This document shows positions 6,857 to 16,861 of a stretch of 39,808 nucleotides of DNA, in pieces. The notes under the pieces were generated by a model. It searched no databases and was not told where the DNA came from. It saw nothing but the letters and a program-made list of their open reading frames with translations. A program made the translations under genes and the position numbers. The number at the start of each line of letters is the position of its first letter. Position 1 is the stretch's first letter. The stretch comes from a virus: positions 1 to 39,808 of IMG/VR virus record IMGVR_UViG_3300046001_005293. One strand, given 5' to 3'.

Positions 6857-9367
6857 TTAAGTACATGTTTGACAAGTTCCAAAAGCACTACCATTCCAGA
6901 ATCTAACATCAGCACCCGAACCACCACCAAGAGTAGCTATCCAAATAGAGCTAGCAACCCCCAAACAACTGACTCCATTACTATTTAGTAAAGTCATTCC
7001 TCCACTACATAAAAAATCTCCATCTAATAAACCAAAATCAGCAAAGTCTGCAAATTCTGAGCAAGCCCCAGTTTTAGTTACACCAAAGTTAAATGTAATA
7101 ATTTCACATGCTGGCCCTGATGGAGATGGTGTTATACTAGGGGTTGGTGTGACAGTTTTTGTTGGTGTTGGTGTTGGTGATGGTGATGGTGATAAACATA
7201 CAGTACAACTTGTTGTAAATGCTGACCCGTCCCAATATCGAACATCAAACCCATCTGAATACCACCCATCTTGAGGAGGAGTTAAGAAACAAATAACTCC
7301 ATCACTATCTCTTAATGAAGTAGCAGTACATAAATCAATACCACCAACAAAACAAACAAGTGCTGCTCCCCCAGTTCCAGAACAAGCTTGGTTACTGGTT
7401 TCTCCTATATTTAGTGAGGTTGGAGAGGATATAGTAGTTGTAGAAGGAGAAGGCGTTACACTAGGAGTAGCACTAATTGAAATTGTAGGCGTTACACTTG
7501 GAGTAGCACTGATTGTTATTGACGGTGTTATACTAGGAGTAGCACTAATTGAAATTGTTGGCGTTACTGTCGGTGTTATACTAATTGATATAGACGGAGT
7601 TATACTAATTGTAGGCGTTACACTAGGTGTTCTACTAATCGAAATAGTAGGTGTTATTGAAATTGATGGTGTTTGAGTCTTAGTTGGTGTTGGAGTTGGA
7701 CTTGAGGAAACACACCAATTACCACAAAGCGTAGCGGTTTCAATTGAAATATTTCCACCTAAAGTATTTGCCCTTACACAATTAGATGTATAAGTTCCAG
7801 CAGCATAGAAATCACAAATATTATCTCCACTAATACAATCTGTATAACAAACATACCCATCTGAAAGTGCTTCAAATTCATATTCATAACAATTACAATC
7901 AACCGGTGGCGAAGAAGACGGAGTTACACTAGGTGTTCTACTAATTGATATTGTAGGCGTTACACTTGGTGTTTTAGATGGTGTTACACTAGGAGACACT
8001 GTTATAGATGGCGTTACACTTGGAGTAGCTGATTTTGTAGGTGTTGGTGATGGTGAAGGACATAAATTAACACTTGTACAAGCAGCACAATCAGCATATA
8101 ATGTTCCTCCATCCCAAATAATAGTTGCTGGCCCTGGTGTTGGATCATCTCCTACACTATAACATTGACCAGTAGTGGTAACATACCACCCACCACCATA
8201 GGCTGCCGGTATAGATATTACTTGATACGATCCATCACAACATCCTTTAGCATCTCTAAATTCAAATGGTGTTGAAGGAGATGGTGTTGGTGTTACTGTT
8301 GGCGTTGCTGTTATTGATGGTGTAACTGTTGGTGTTATTGTTCTACTAGGTGTTAAGCTAGGAGTAACGGTAATTGATGGAGTTACTGTTATTGATGGTG
8401 TAACTGTTGGGCTAGGAGATAAACTAGGTGGATATGGGGGAGGAATTATAATTTTAATTTCAAATTCACAATCAGGATCAGTTACATTAACAGTAATACT
8501 AGCTGTGCTACTCATTAAGGGAGCACAATAAGAGCCTGTAGTAAAAAATGTATAAAATGTCTGATATGTTCCTATGCCTAGACCAGAGAAAGATAAAGAC
8601 ACGGAATTATTTGAACCCGTACTAAAGAAACTAGCATTACCTCCAAATATTTGAATTGAATTATTTACTAGTGTATTTCCTCGTAAATCATCATTTATTA
8701 ATGGATAAAAAGAAAATGTAGCAGGATTTAGATAATCATTTCTTACTATAGTGTAAACATCATCATAAGCAACTGCCGGTAAAACAAATACATTCTGATA
8801 AGTTTGACTTGTAATAACAATAGTACCTTCAGGATAAAATATATTACCTACAAAAATAGGAGTAGGACCACTAAAATTATCATAAATATTTCCTTTACCA
8901 TCATCATAAAAACTATATTGAGACGATGACATTTGAAATGAATATGGTAAAACCTTATTACCATAAGCATCCGGAGATATCTGAATTACCCTAATAGTTT
9001 CATTTGCTCCTGTAGGAAAATATGAAATAAAAGCAGGATCGTTATTAAAATTAAAAAACGAAGCCGATGGATGTTGACTGCTAGCAGATAAATAATGAAT
9101 AGAAGAAGCCAAGGAAGCCGTATTTAGACTTCCTGAGTATTGATGATAAAATAACTGATTAATTTGTCTATAGGTTAACCTATCGTAATGTGTATTAGTC
9201 GAAGGCTCATTACCCGGATTAAAAGAATTAGTATAGTTAGTCCCATTATACACTGAAATATAAGGATCAGTAGATGGAATAGGACAGTAGTTAAAATTCC
9301 AAGTTTTATTGGCTATAACGGGTACTGTTATAACATCTGATGATTTTAACTGTTTGAATGATCCCAT
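6857..9367 (-). CDS. Large multi-knob tail adhesin with four P/T/S stalks
   Basis: 836 aa. Residues 1-305 form a beta-rich N-terminal domain, probably the virion anchor. Four P/T/S repeat stalks follow (about 308-366, 437-487, 555-646 and 725-752), alternating with four Cys-rich knobs (367-436, 488-554, 647-724 and 753-836). Knobs 3 and 4 end alike (DVRYWDGSAF..CTVC and DVRFWNGSAF..CQTC), and knob 1 has IIWDGGTLYADCAAC, so the knobs are diverged duplicates of one module. A long flexible host-receptor-binding fibre is the best reading. No catalytic motif or chaperone domain is seen. Confidence 0.88.
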   Translation of the reverse strand: MGSFKQLKSSDVITVPVIANKTWNFNYCPIPSTDPYISVYNGTNYTNSFNPGNEPSTNTHYDRLTYRQINQLFYHQYSGSLNTASLASSIHYLSASSQHPSASFFNFNNDPAFISYFPTGANETIRVIQISPDAYGNKVLPYSFQMSSSQYSFYDDGKGNIYDNFSGPTPIFVGNIFYPEGTIVITSQTYQNVFVLPAVAYDDVYTIVRNDYLNPATFSFYPLINDDLRGNTLVNNSIQIFGGNASFFSTGSNNSVSLSFSGLGIGTYQTFYTFFTTGSYCAPLMSSTASITVNVTDPDCEFEIKIIIPPPYPPSLSPSPTVTPSITVTPSITVTPSLTPSRTITPTVTPSITATPTVTPTPSPSTPFEFRDAKGCCDGSYQVISIPAAYGGGWYVTTTGQCYSVGDDPTPGPATIIWDGGTLYADCAACTSVNLCPSPSPTPTKSATPSVTPSITVSPSVTPSKTPSVTPTISISRTPSVTPSSSPPVDCNCYEYEFEALSDGYVCYTDCISGDNICDFYAAGTYTSNCVRANTLGGNISIETATLCGNWCVSSSPTPTPTKTQTPSISITPTISISRTPSVTPTISITPSISISITPTVTPTISISATPSITPSITISATPSVTPTISISATPSVTPSPSTTTISSPTSLNIGETSNQACSGTGGAALVCFVGGIDLCTATSLRDSDGVICFLTPPQDGWYSDGFDVRYWDGSAFTTSCTVCLSPSPSPTPTPTKTVTPTPSITPSPSGPACEIITFNFGVTKTGACSEFADFADFGLLDGDFLCSGGMTLLNSNGVSCLGVASSIWIATLGGGSGADVRFWNGSAFGTCQTCT
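7112..8446 (-). repeat. Four P/T/S stalk-coding repeat blocks
   Basis: Blocks at about 8270-8446, 7907-8059, 7430-7705 and 7112-7195 share the same degenerate unit with the array at 15525-16046, separated by Cys-rich knob modules. Confidence 0.8.
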
Positions 9368-9388
9368 GTAGTAACATTATTATTTAGA

Positions 9389-10411
9389 TTAATAGTCTAA
9401 TTTTACTTTTATAAGGGCTTCTTTAGTAAAGTCTTTTACTAACGGTCTACTTAATTTAGCTACGGCTAACAATTCATTAGTATCATTATATAATCCAACA
9501 GTTGTTATAAACGTTTGTGGATTATTAATTAATGTAGTATAAATTAAATTACCATTAGCATCTATAATAGAAGGATTAGTGGTATAGTTAAAATCTTGAT
9601 TTTTTACTCTTGTAAAGAAATAATGAGCAGATACATTTTCAGCTGATTGAAGAGCAAAATTAGCACTAGCGGACATTATTTGATAAAATCCTTGTTGAAT
9701 GCTATTATTAGTCCCCGGAGAGGATACGGTTGGAGTAAAAGCTAAACCACCATCTGGTATTGATTTGCTTAATGCTGTTGGATTAAGAATAATAATATCA
9801 CTGTCCGGATACATATAACCATAAATAGAGGCTGAATTAGCCGCCGTAGCCGCAGCCCCGGCACTACCTGAAATTAAAGTATAATATAAAGTACCAGCAG
9901 TTGTGTAGTTAGTTGTAGATGTTATTTGACTATTATCTGTTAAAACAATTGTTGCGGCACCATTTTTTAGATTTAATGTCATAGAACCCGGTTGAAGGTG
10001 TTCTTTATATCTATTTCTAGCAACATTTATAATATAAATATCATTTGGATTATCATTTCCAAAATCAAAACTTCCACTTTCTGTTCCTAACAATAATGTT
10101 CTATATTGTCCGTAAACAACTCTAGAAGTAGTTAAAGATGAACCATCCGGCATTATAGTAGTTGCAGCGGGGTTTATATAGGATGAACCACTACCATATT
10201 TGTTTCCATATTGAATGGCCATTTGAACCGATTCTGTAGTAGCATTTAGGGCTCCGGGATATGCACTATATACATTTATATAAAATGAGCTAGTAATTAC
10301 ACTAGAAGTATAAAAAGTAGTTAATGTGTTAAGGTCACCACTCCACATTGGTCTTACTACGGTTTCTGTACTTACTACTGAGTCTTCTGGGTTATATCTT
10401 ACGAATGACAT
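9389..10411 (-). CDS. Virion structural protein, baseplate/fibre region
   Basis: 340 aa, rich in Ser, Thr and Tyr, with no signal peptide. It starts MSFVRYNPEDSVVSTETVV and ends with FITTVGLYNDTNELLAVAKL followed by a basic strand. That C-terminal element is repeated in the 115-aa protein at 5716-6063. The central part has beta-strand-like segments (DIYIINVARNRYKEHLQPGS). I recall similar proteins among uncharacterised structural proteins of marine T4-like phages. It lies 6 nt from the gene at 10418, inside the tail module. Exact position in the virion is unknown. Confidence 0.83.
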   Translation of the reverse strand: MSFVRYNPEDSVVSTETVVRPMWSGDLNTLTTFYTSSVITSSFYINVYSAYPGALNATTESVQMAIQYGNKYGSGSSYINPAATTIMPDGSSLTTSRVVYGQYRTLLLGTESGSFDFGNDNPNDIYIINVARNRYKEHLQPGSMTLNLKNGAATIVLTDNSQITSTTNYTTAGTLYYTLISGSAGAAATAANSASIYGYMYPDSDIIILNPTALSKSIPDGGLAFTPTVSSPGTNNSIQQGFYQIMSASANFALQSAENVSAHYFFTRVKNQDFNYTTNPSIIDANGNLIYTTLINNPQTFITTVGLYNDTNELLAVAKLSRPLVKDFTKEALIKVKLDY

Positions 10412-10417
10412 ATATTA

Positions 10418-11080
10418 TTATGAATTTGATTTTGTGATTGTTACTGGAATTGTAATTCTGGCTCCTGAATCTCTACCTAGTACTGTTAAAGTAGTTGTAA
10501 TTTGATTTAAACCAGAACCAAATAATGTATTAATTGTAGTACCAGTTAATGTAAACGAAGTACCTATAATAGTTTGGCTTAATTGTGAACCTACTGTTGA
10601 CGTAACACCTGTTGGTGTAGTTGTTGAGCCTGGGACGCCTGTTGCCGAGAATGTAGATAAGAATCTAACATCAGCAATTGTAATAGCGTACCCATTAGCT
10701 TCAAATGTACTAGTAGCACCTAAGTAATTTAATGTTTGAGGAGTAATGGTTAATGTAGCTCCTTGTTTTAATGAGATACTATTGTATCCAACATTAATTA
10801 CAGGTAATTTAGCTGTACCTCTAGGTAAAGTTACTAATTTATAAATCATAATTTGCGTATCATCTGGGAATGCTTCCATTACAGGCATAGCTTCAATTGC
10901 TTGTCCGTAAAACGCAGATCCTGATGGTTGCGATGGATTATATAATGTATAATCCACTTCGTCGTCTGCCAAAGAGAATTGTGTAATTCTAAAAGAACCA
11001 TCGTTTCTAGCTAGCAATTCTCTACCTTTAGCTGTTAAAACTGCATCAATTGTTACAGTATTGTTATTTAATATAGCCAT
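10418..11080 (-). CDS. Conserved virion structural protein
   Basis: 220 aa. The N-terminus is distinctive: TVTIDAVLTAKGRELLARND, then FRITQFSLADDEVDYTLYNP. I recall this as a conserved beginning in structural proteins of T4-like marine phages. The C-terminal half is a Thr/Gly-rich beta region (about residues 150-220). A TATTTATA box lies 20 nt before the ATG and starts the pair 10418/9389. Probably a baseplate- or fibre-associated component; no enzymatic motif is seen. Confidence 0.83.
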   Translation of the reverse strand: MAILNNNTVTIDAVLTAKGRELLARNDGSFRITQFSLADDEVDYTLYNPSQPSGSAFYGQAIEAMPVMEAFPDDTQIMIYKLVTLPRGTAKLPVINVGYNSISLKQGATLTITPQTLNYLGATSTFEANGYAITIADVRFLSTFSATGVPGSTTTPTGVTSTVGSQLSQTIIGTSFTLTGTTINTLFGSGLNQITTTLTVLGRDSGARITIPVTITKSNS

Positions 11081-11100
11081 TTATTAATTAATTATTTGTT

Positions 11101-11108
11101 TATAAATA
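11101..11108 (-). promoter_or_regulatory. TATTTATA box (candidate late promoter)
   Basis: Coding-strand AATATTTATA, 20 nt before the ATG at 11080, in the gap after the 1357-aa gene. Confidence 0.5.
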
Positions 11109-11125
11109 TTTGTGTTTTATGTCTT

Positions 11126-14100
11126 TTATACAATTACATTACTTCCAGCATCTAATAACTGTAATTTAACGTTTTTAGTAATGTTATCTATGTTATTCAT
11201 TACATCTAAGGATATATTTTCGGGAATTATAAATCCATAAGATGTTTTTCCTGGTGGTTTTATTAGATTAATAAAAATACTAGTTTCATCAGGGACTCGT
11301 TTTAAAAATACTATTTTATAAAATGTATTACATGTTTTGTCTCTAAAATACCCATTTATATCTTCCTTTATTAATATATTAAGATTACCATTACCATCAA
11401 TAGCTACTTGATCTATATTATATTCAAATAGAAAACCATTAGCTCCTTCAATTTGAATTAATATTTTATCATAAGATTCTAATTGAAAAGGATAAGCAAT
11501 ATAACCATATTCTTGATATAAGGTAGCATATGATGCTGAGTAGTTTGTAGCTAATGGATTGAAAAAATAATCTGGGGAATAAAAATTAGATAAATTCTGT
11601 CCTAAAACAAATGAATTATTGGGTTGATCTGTACAAATAGAAGCTGTTGCTACTTGAGCATTATTAGTAGGAGTAACTTTTAATACTCCGGGAGAATAAC
11701 TAGTCCCAGAAAATACCCAAAAAGGAGTATATGCTGTACTTTCAATAAATGAACTTAACGATGCTGATTCTATTTTATTAGCCCCTGAGGATGTAGTTTG
11801 GCATAAAAATCTAAAAGATACAATATCTCCAACCCCAAATGTAGCAGATTGATTAGTATCAAGTAGCCAGTTATTTGTAAATCTTAATGTTGATGTTGGG
11901 TTTCCAGAACATAGAGATAAGTCTTTATATTTTTTACATGTTCTCCAATTATCATTTTGAAGAGGATTAAGATCATCAGCTATCCAAAAAGTACCCCAAA
12001 GTACAGCTTGGTAATCTCTATCAAAATATGCATTATATTTTCTATATATAGTATCTGAAGGGTTTACTAGAAATGTACTATCAGGAGATTGTCCACAAGT
12101 TGCAGATATTCCACCATATTCATTTATAACATACTGGTTAAATATAGTAACAAACTCCCCAGTATCTACAATGTAAGAATTTTGAGAGGATGCCAGCCAG
12201 TTTTGATTGCCTAATAATCCATTCCATACTCCCGGCTCTATTTTAACTGATAATTCAGTAGAAATTTGTTTAGAAAATGTTTGATTTATTGAACTACTCA
12301 ACCAGATTTCCATACTACCTGTAAAAATAGCCCCAACATCTCCAGTTACAGTTACTTCAAAATCATGTGAAAAATCATAAACTCCAGTACTTGGAACTAT
12401 ATAATATGAAGAAGTAACTCTTAATCCATTATCATCAACAACACCAGGCCCAGAACCTGTAAAGAATGAATCACCAAAATAACTTGTAGGGAAATTAACT
12501 TGAGAAAATAGTGAAATTGGTTGGGCTCCTGGTGAACCTGTTATATTAAACATATTCCATACTTCATATGACCCCCCATTACTAGCAGAAGTATAATTTG
12601 CAGCAGGAATAAAGTTACCTCCTGAGGGATGATTATTAAAGAAATTAGTACCTAATACTCCTAATTGGCCTGTTGGATTATAAAAAGGTATAAATTGAGA
12701 TGCAGTTGGTGCAGAAGCACCAAAAAAATATAGTACTGGGTAGTAAGCATACCCGCTTTCATGGATTACTCTATTACCATTAGTAGCATATTGATTTGAA
12801 TATTGTTGTGTATTAAATAAAGATACATTTAATGTTTCCCCAGTTTCAAATGTATTTTGAACCTCACACCAGTTTCTATTACGTTGATTCAATTCAGTAA
12901 GTTTTCCGTCTTCATCAACTAAATATTTTAAAGTAACATTACTTTTATAAGGCAATACACTATCTACAACCTCAGTAAATAAACCAAGTTTTTTAGTATT
13001 ATAATTTATTACTGGGGTAAGACCATATGATCGGTCTCCCTCAGTCCATGTATTATAAATAGTGCTATAAAGTTGTACACCATTATATCTTGAATTAACA
13101 TATGATGTATCACTTAAATATGAATCTTGAAGTTGAACAGCTCCTGTTATTGAATAAGAAGTAAATGCTCTTCCTAAAGAATCTGTAGATAATATAGGAA
13201 TTAATTTTTTTCTATATTTAGAAGTTAAACTTACAAATTCATTATTTTGTAAGGCATTAAAATCTGAATTAATAAAGAAATTTTCGTATGCTGGTGCTGT
13301 AGTGTCTAAAATAAAATCTGTATTACCATTAACAAATCCTGGTGGGATATATCCAACTGTATTGTTTACTAAATATGGGTTTCTGTTTAATTCTTCAAAT
13401 TGAGCATAAGTGTCAATAAATGATCCTGTAATATTACCATTGTAGTAAGGTTCTTTATCTCCTGCTAAATAAAAATAGTAAGGATCATAAACGGGTATTA
13501 AAGCAGCCCCTGTAACTTCACCTTCCAAATCAGGATAAGCAGTAAATATAGGCTTAGCTTCCGGTACCTTAGGACGTTCTAACACAGGTGACTTAATAGA
13601 TACCCCAGTCCAAGTATTACCTCTAGCCGGAGTAAAATCTTTGACCATTTTAAATAATGAATTATCAAAGAATTGAATTAATCTAATAAACCCAGCATAA
13701 TCAAATCCTTCATTTGGGTGTGTAAAGGTTTGCCCAAACCAATAATCTCGTTGAAATGATAGTGAAGGATAAGTATCTAAATAAAGCGCTTCTGGGTAGG
13801 CAATATAATCATCAATGACCCAATTAGGGTTTACTGCTGTGATAGAAGCAGATACTTCGCTATCAATTTGGGTTTGAGGAGAAAAAGATACATCAATAAA
13901 ATGTAAATCTTGACTTTTAACTGCTCTAGATGATGTTGTAGTAGTTTCAAATCGTTTTATAGGAGATAATATACTTCCTGTAAGATTATTTGATCCTAAT
14001 GATATTTTGTTTAGTGAATATCCTTTTAAATCTTGATAATCATTTGTTCCACCATATTCTTTAATAGGAAGAATTGAACCTGTAATACCAAATAATGTAA

Positions 14101-15199
14101 TTAGTCCTTGTAAACCACCATGGGCACCTTTTCCTTTAAATAAATAAGGTAAATTATGATAAAGTCTTTTATAAGTATCTAATACTAATTCTTTTTTAGG
14201 AATATTATTTAAGAAACTACTCGATGGTGAATAATTTCCATCATAACAAGGACCTAAATCTGTTACTGTTATACCTGCGGTTAAAGGAGAATAACTTCCC
14301 GATATAGCACAGGCTTGTACACTTGCAAATAAACCAGAAATATTTGCGCTTCCTAAAGTATTATTACAATTAATCCAAGTTTGAGTTAAAGGAGAACTAG
14401 TAATATTAGTAAATTCGTAAGTACGACAATTTGGAGCAAATTCAACACTACCACTATACCCACCAACATTATAATCCAATACACTTTGGTCACCCTGAGA
14501 ATTATATAATTTCATCCCAAATGATCTCAACCAATCATATACTAAATCTTGAGATATACCTTCGTTTAAATTATTATTATTATCCCATACATCAGTTACT
14601 TTATCGATGTAAACCCAAATGTTATCGAAATATTGGCCTATCATATTAACAAAAACAATATAAGGTAAATAATTACCTGGGTCATCTAGGATATAGGAAG
14701 GTATAGTATTAATTAATATGTCTTTATTTTCTATATCATAATTACTTGCTACTTCAATGGCATCTTGATACCAATTTGTAACAGTAACAGATGATGATGG
14801 ATATAAAATATATGGTTGAACAAGATTTGATTTAGGATAAGGAGCTATATTATATGTTAAATATGAACCCGTATCTAAAGTATATTGTATAATAGAAGAG
14901 GTTAATGAACTAGAATTAAAATATAAATAAGATTCAAACCCATCAAAATTCGCAATAGTTGTGTTTAAACTAGAACTTGCTTTATTTATTTGGTTTATTA
15001 AAGAAGCATTACTTGATGTTAAAGGAGAAAAAGTAGTAATTTCATATTGATACCCTTCAATCTCCCCAATCTTATACATAAAATTATTTATTCTACTTAC
15101 AGCTGAGCTATAATGAATAAAATCGTTTAATAAACTATAATCTATATTTATGTTTATTTCTTGATTGGTAAGTGAGTTTAAAGTTGCGTATATTGACAT
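11126..15199 (-). CDS. Very large baseplate or tail structural protein
   Basis: 1357 aa, the largest gene here. Residues about 170-240 contain VFVNMIGQYFDNIWVYIDKV and YDWLRSFGMKLY. Residues about 335-385 contain KRLYHNLPYLFKGKG and LQGLITLFGITGSILPIKEY, a conserved segment I recall from large structural proteins of marine phages (there often LPYLLKTKGT). The rest is Ser/Tyr/Asn-rich beta structure with a small Cys-containing insert near 255-320. Position after gp6 suggests a baseplate wedge periphery or tail-fibre-network protein, perhaps playing the role of T4 gp7 or gp10; that is inference. Confidence 0.87.
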   Translation of the reverse strand: MSIYATLNSLTNQEININIDYSLLNDFIHYSSAVSRINNFMYKIGEIEGYQYEITTFSPLTSSNASLINQINKASSSLNTTIANFDGFESYLYFNSSSLTSSIIQYTLDTGSYLTYNIAPYPKSNLVQPYILYPSSSVTVTNWYQDAIEVASNYDIENKDILINTIPSYILDDPGNYLPYIVFVNMIGQYFDNIWVYIDKVTDVWDNNNNLNEGISQDLVYDWLRSFGMKLYNSQGDQSVLDYNVGGYSGSVEFAPNCRTYEFTNITSSPLTQTWINCNNTLGSANISGLFASVQACAISGSYSPLTAGITVTDLGPCYDGNYSPSSSFLNNIPKKELVLDTYKRLYHNLPYLFKGKGAHGGLQGLITLFGITGSILPIKEYGGTNDYQDLKGYSLNKISLGSNNLTGSILSPIKRFETTTTSSRAVKSQDLHFIDVSFSPQTQIDSEVSASITAVNPNWVIDDYIAYPEALYLDTYPSLSFQRDYWFGQTFTHPNEGFDYAGFIRLIQFFDNSLFKMVKDFTPARGNTWTGVSIKSPVLERPKVPEAKPIFTAYPDLEGEVTGAALIPVYDPYYFYLAGDKEPYYNGNITGSFIDTYAQFEELNRNPYLVNNTVGYIPPGFVNGNTDFILDTTAPAYENFFINSDFNALQNNEFVSLTSKYRKKLIPILSTDSLGRAFTSYSITGAVQLQDSYLSDTSYVNSRYNGVQLYSTIYNTWTEGDRSYGLTPVINYNTKKLGLFTEVVDSVLPYKSNVTLKYLVDEDGKLTELNQRNRNWCEVQNTFETGETLNVSLFNTQQYSNQYATNGNRVIHESGYAYYPVLYFFGASAPTASQFIPFYNPTGQLGVLGTNFFNNHPSGGNFIPAANYTSASNGGSYEVWNMFNITGSPGAQPISLFSQVNFPTSYFGDSFFTGSGPGVVDDNGLRVTSSYYIVPSTGVYDFSHDFEVTVTGDVGAIFTGSMEIWLSSSINQTFSKQISTELSVKIEPGVWNGLLGNQNWLASSQNSYIVDTGEFVTIFNQYVINEYGGISATCGQSPDSTFLVNPSDTIYRKYNAYFDRDYQAVLWGTFWIADDLNPLQNDNWRTCKKYKDLSLCSGNPTSTLRFTNNWLLDTNQSATFGVGDIVSFRFLCQTTSSGANKIESASLSSFIESTAYTPFWVFSGTSYSPGVLKVTPTNNAQVATASICTDQPNNSFVLGQNLSNFYSPDYFFNPLATNYSASYATLYQEYGYIAYPFQLESYDKILIQIEGANGFLFEYNIDQVAIDGNGNLNILIKEDINGYFRDKTCNTFYKIVFLKRVPDETSIFINLIKPPGKTSYGFIIPENISLDVMNNIDNITKNVKLQLLDAGSNVIV

Positions 15200-15239
15200 A
15201 TTTTATTTTATTTTCAAATGAACAATTTCCTAATTAATA

Positions 15240-16844
15240 TTAAAGACATACACCAACACTACCATTTATTGTACCTACTGGAGTAATCCTTTGATTTGTT
15301 GTCAATGTATTGGTTAAGTCATCACAAAAAAGAGCATAATAATCACCATCACCAGTAAAAGTTATTGTACCTGCTGGATTTGTATAAATTTCTGAGGTAG
15401 TTGTTGCAGTAGTATTTCCTCCATCAATAGTAGTATTAGTGACATAAACTGTGTTTGAAATAGGAAGACTACAGGCATTAGACTCATCTGAAAGATTTGA
15501 TATTAAAAATTCTTTCAACAATATTGCTGGTGGTTCAGAAGAAGACGGTGTTATACTAGGAGTAACACTTACTGTTATTGTAGGTGTTATACTAGGAGTA
15601 GACGAAATCGATATTGATGGTGTTACACTTGGTGTTGCACTAATTGAAATTGTAGGCGTTATACTAGGAGTAGACGAAATCGATATTGATGGTGTTACAC
15701 TTGGTGTTGCACTAATTGAAATTGTAGGCGTTACACTAGGAGTAGCACTGATTGTTATTGACGGTGTTACACTTGGAGTAGACGAAATCGATATTGACGG
15801 TGTTATACTAGGAGTAGACGAAATCGATATTGACGGTGTTATACTAGGAGTAGCACTTACTGAATTTCCTGGTGATGCACTAGGAGTAACACTTACTGAA
15901 ATTGTTGGTGTTACACTAGGAGTAATAGTTACACTAGGAGTAACACTGACTGTTATAGATGGTGTTACACTAGGGGTAACAGTTACACTAGGAGTAATAG
16001 TTACACTAGGAGTAACACTTATTGATGGTGTTACTGGATAAGAAGGACCAGCAGATGGGTTAATTAATTGATTTAAATTGCTATATTGGGTAGGTACTAC
16101 ATCTTTAAATTCTAAATCAATATTAAAATTAGGTCCTTTTAAATAAGGTTGAGGTAAAGGAGTAATTACTTTACTTAAACTAAGGTCATAGATATAAGGA
16201 TTAACTATCTCTTCTACAATCCAAAATTTATCTTTTAATGTAATATTAGATGGAAGTGCTTCGTATAATTTAAATAATAAACTTGCTTCTCCTAAAGCAT
16301 TTACTTCACTTAATACATTAACTGCTACTACTTGGTTATTATTACCAAAATTAAGTATAACGTAATAATAATAAGGAACAGCCAATTGCTTATCAGCAAA
16401 ATTACTAGCAACATCAATTAAAGCAATATCATCTAACTCAGTAGAGCCTACTCTTAATTCAGTTCGGTCTGATGATATTTGGGATATAAAGAGTTGGGAA
16501 CTAAAAGGCTCTCCTGATACTTTTCTAAAGAAATTATATCTAGAGGTAACTTCACCGGATTCATATCCTAAATTTTCAATATCCTGGATTGGGTCTATTT
16601 CTAGTGTAGGGAGATAACTTTGGGAATAACCGTAATTTGAAGGTAATTTATATGAATTATAGTTATAATTTGAATTTAATACATTTCCTCCTAGATCAAA
16701 TACAAAGTATTCAACATAGTCTTCTGGTTTCCCGAAGGTTTCTTGTTGTACAATAGGAAGAAGTAGTTGTTCATCCTGTAAATCATAACGATTTACTCGG
16801 CTTGTATCTAAAACTTGTCCTATTATTTTTATATTATCTGCCAT
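15240..16844 (-). CDS. Fibre or adhesin with 36-bp-repeat P/T/S stalk
   Basis: 534 aa. Residues 1-266 form a folded N-terminal domain (NIKIIGQVLDTSRVNRYDLQ; YYYYVILNFGNNNQVVAVN), probably the virion anchor. Residues 267-440 are a P/T/S stalk. From about 332 to 427 it is a 12-residue repeat of the form PS(I/V)TP(S/T)I(S/T)(I/V)S(A/S)T, eight units, encoded by near-identical 36-bp DNA units. Residues 441-534 form a C-terminal knob with three Cys. The design parallels the adhesins at 6075 and 6857, so all three probably form receptor-binding fibres. Confidence 0.87.
   Translation of the reverse strand: MADNIKIIGQVLDTSRVNRYDLQDEQLLLPIVQQETFGKPEDYVEYFVFDLGGNVLNSNYNYNSYKLPSNYGYSQSYLPTLEIDPIQDIENLGYESGEVTSRYNFFRKVSGEPFSSQLFISQISSDRTELRVGSTELDDIALIDVASNFADKQLAVPYYYYVILNFGNNNQVVAVNVLSEVNALGEASLLFKLYEALPSNITLKDKFWIVEEIVNPYIYDLSLSKVITPLPQPYLKGPNFNIDLEFKDVVPTQYSNLNQLINPSAGPSYPVTPSISVTPSVTITPSVTVTPSVTPSITVSVTPSVTITPSVTPTISVSVTPSASPGNSVSATPSITPSISISSTPSITPSISISSTPSVTPSITISATPSVTPTISISATPSVTPSISISSTPSITPTISISATPSVTPSISISSTPSITPTITVSVTPSITPSSSEPPAILLKEFLISNLSDESNACSLPISNTVYVTNTTIDGGNTTATTTSEIYTNPAGTITFTGDGDYYALFCDDLTNTLTTNQRITPVGTINGSVGVCL
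15525..16046 (-). repeat. Stalk-coding repeat array, 36-bp core units
   Basis: Encodes residues 267-440 of the fibre. From about 15564 to 15851 the DNA repeats in 36-bp units (+ strand ATACTAGGAGTAGACGAAAT type), eight in a row with few differences. Coding and in frame, not CRISPR. Confidence 0.85.
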
Positions 16845-16861
16845 TAACAGTTATTTGTTTA

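Noticed and set aside
6857-9367. Diversity-generating retroelement target in the Cys-rich knobs
   Set aside because: No reverse transcriptase gene or template repeat is seen in the window; knob similarity is explained by duplication.
15564-15851. 36-bp repeats suggestive of a CRISPR array
   Set aside because: Units are contiguous, without unique spacers, and encode an in-frame peptide repeat in a fibre gene.
15451-16041. Open frame on the + strand (196 aa) rich in GVTLGV
   Set aside because: It is the antisense of the P/T/S stalk repeats; the low-complexity DNA keeps several frames open. No start context or neighbours on that strand.
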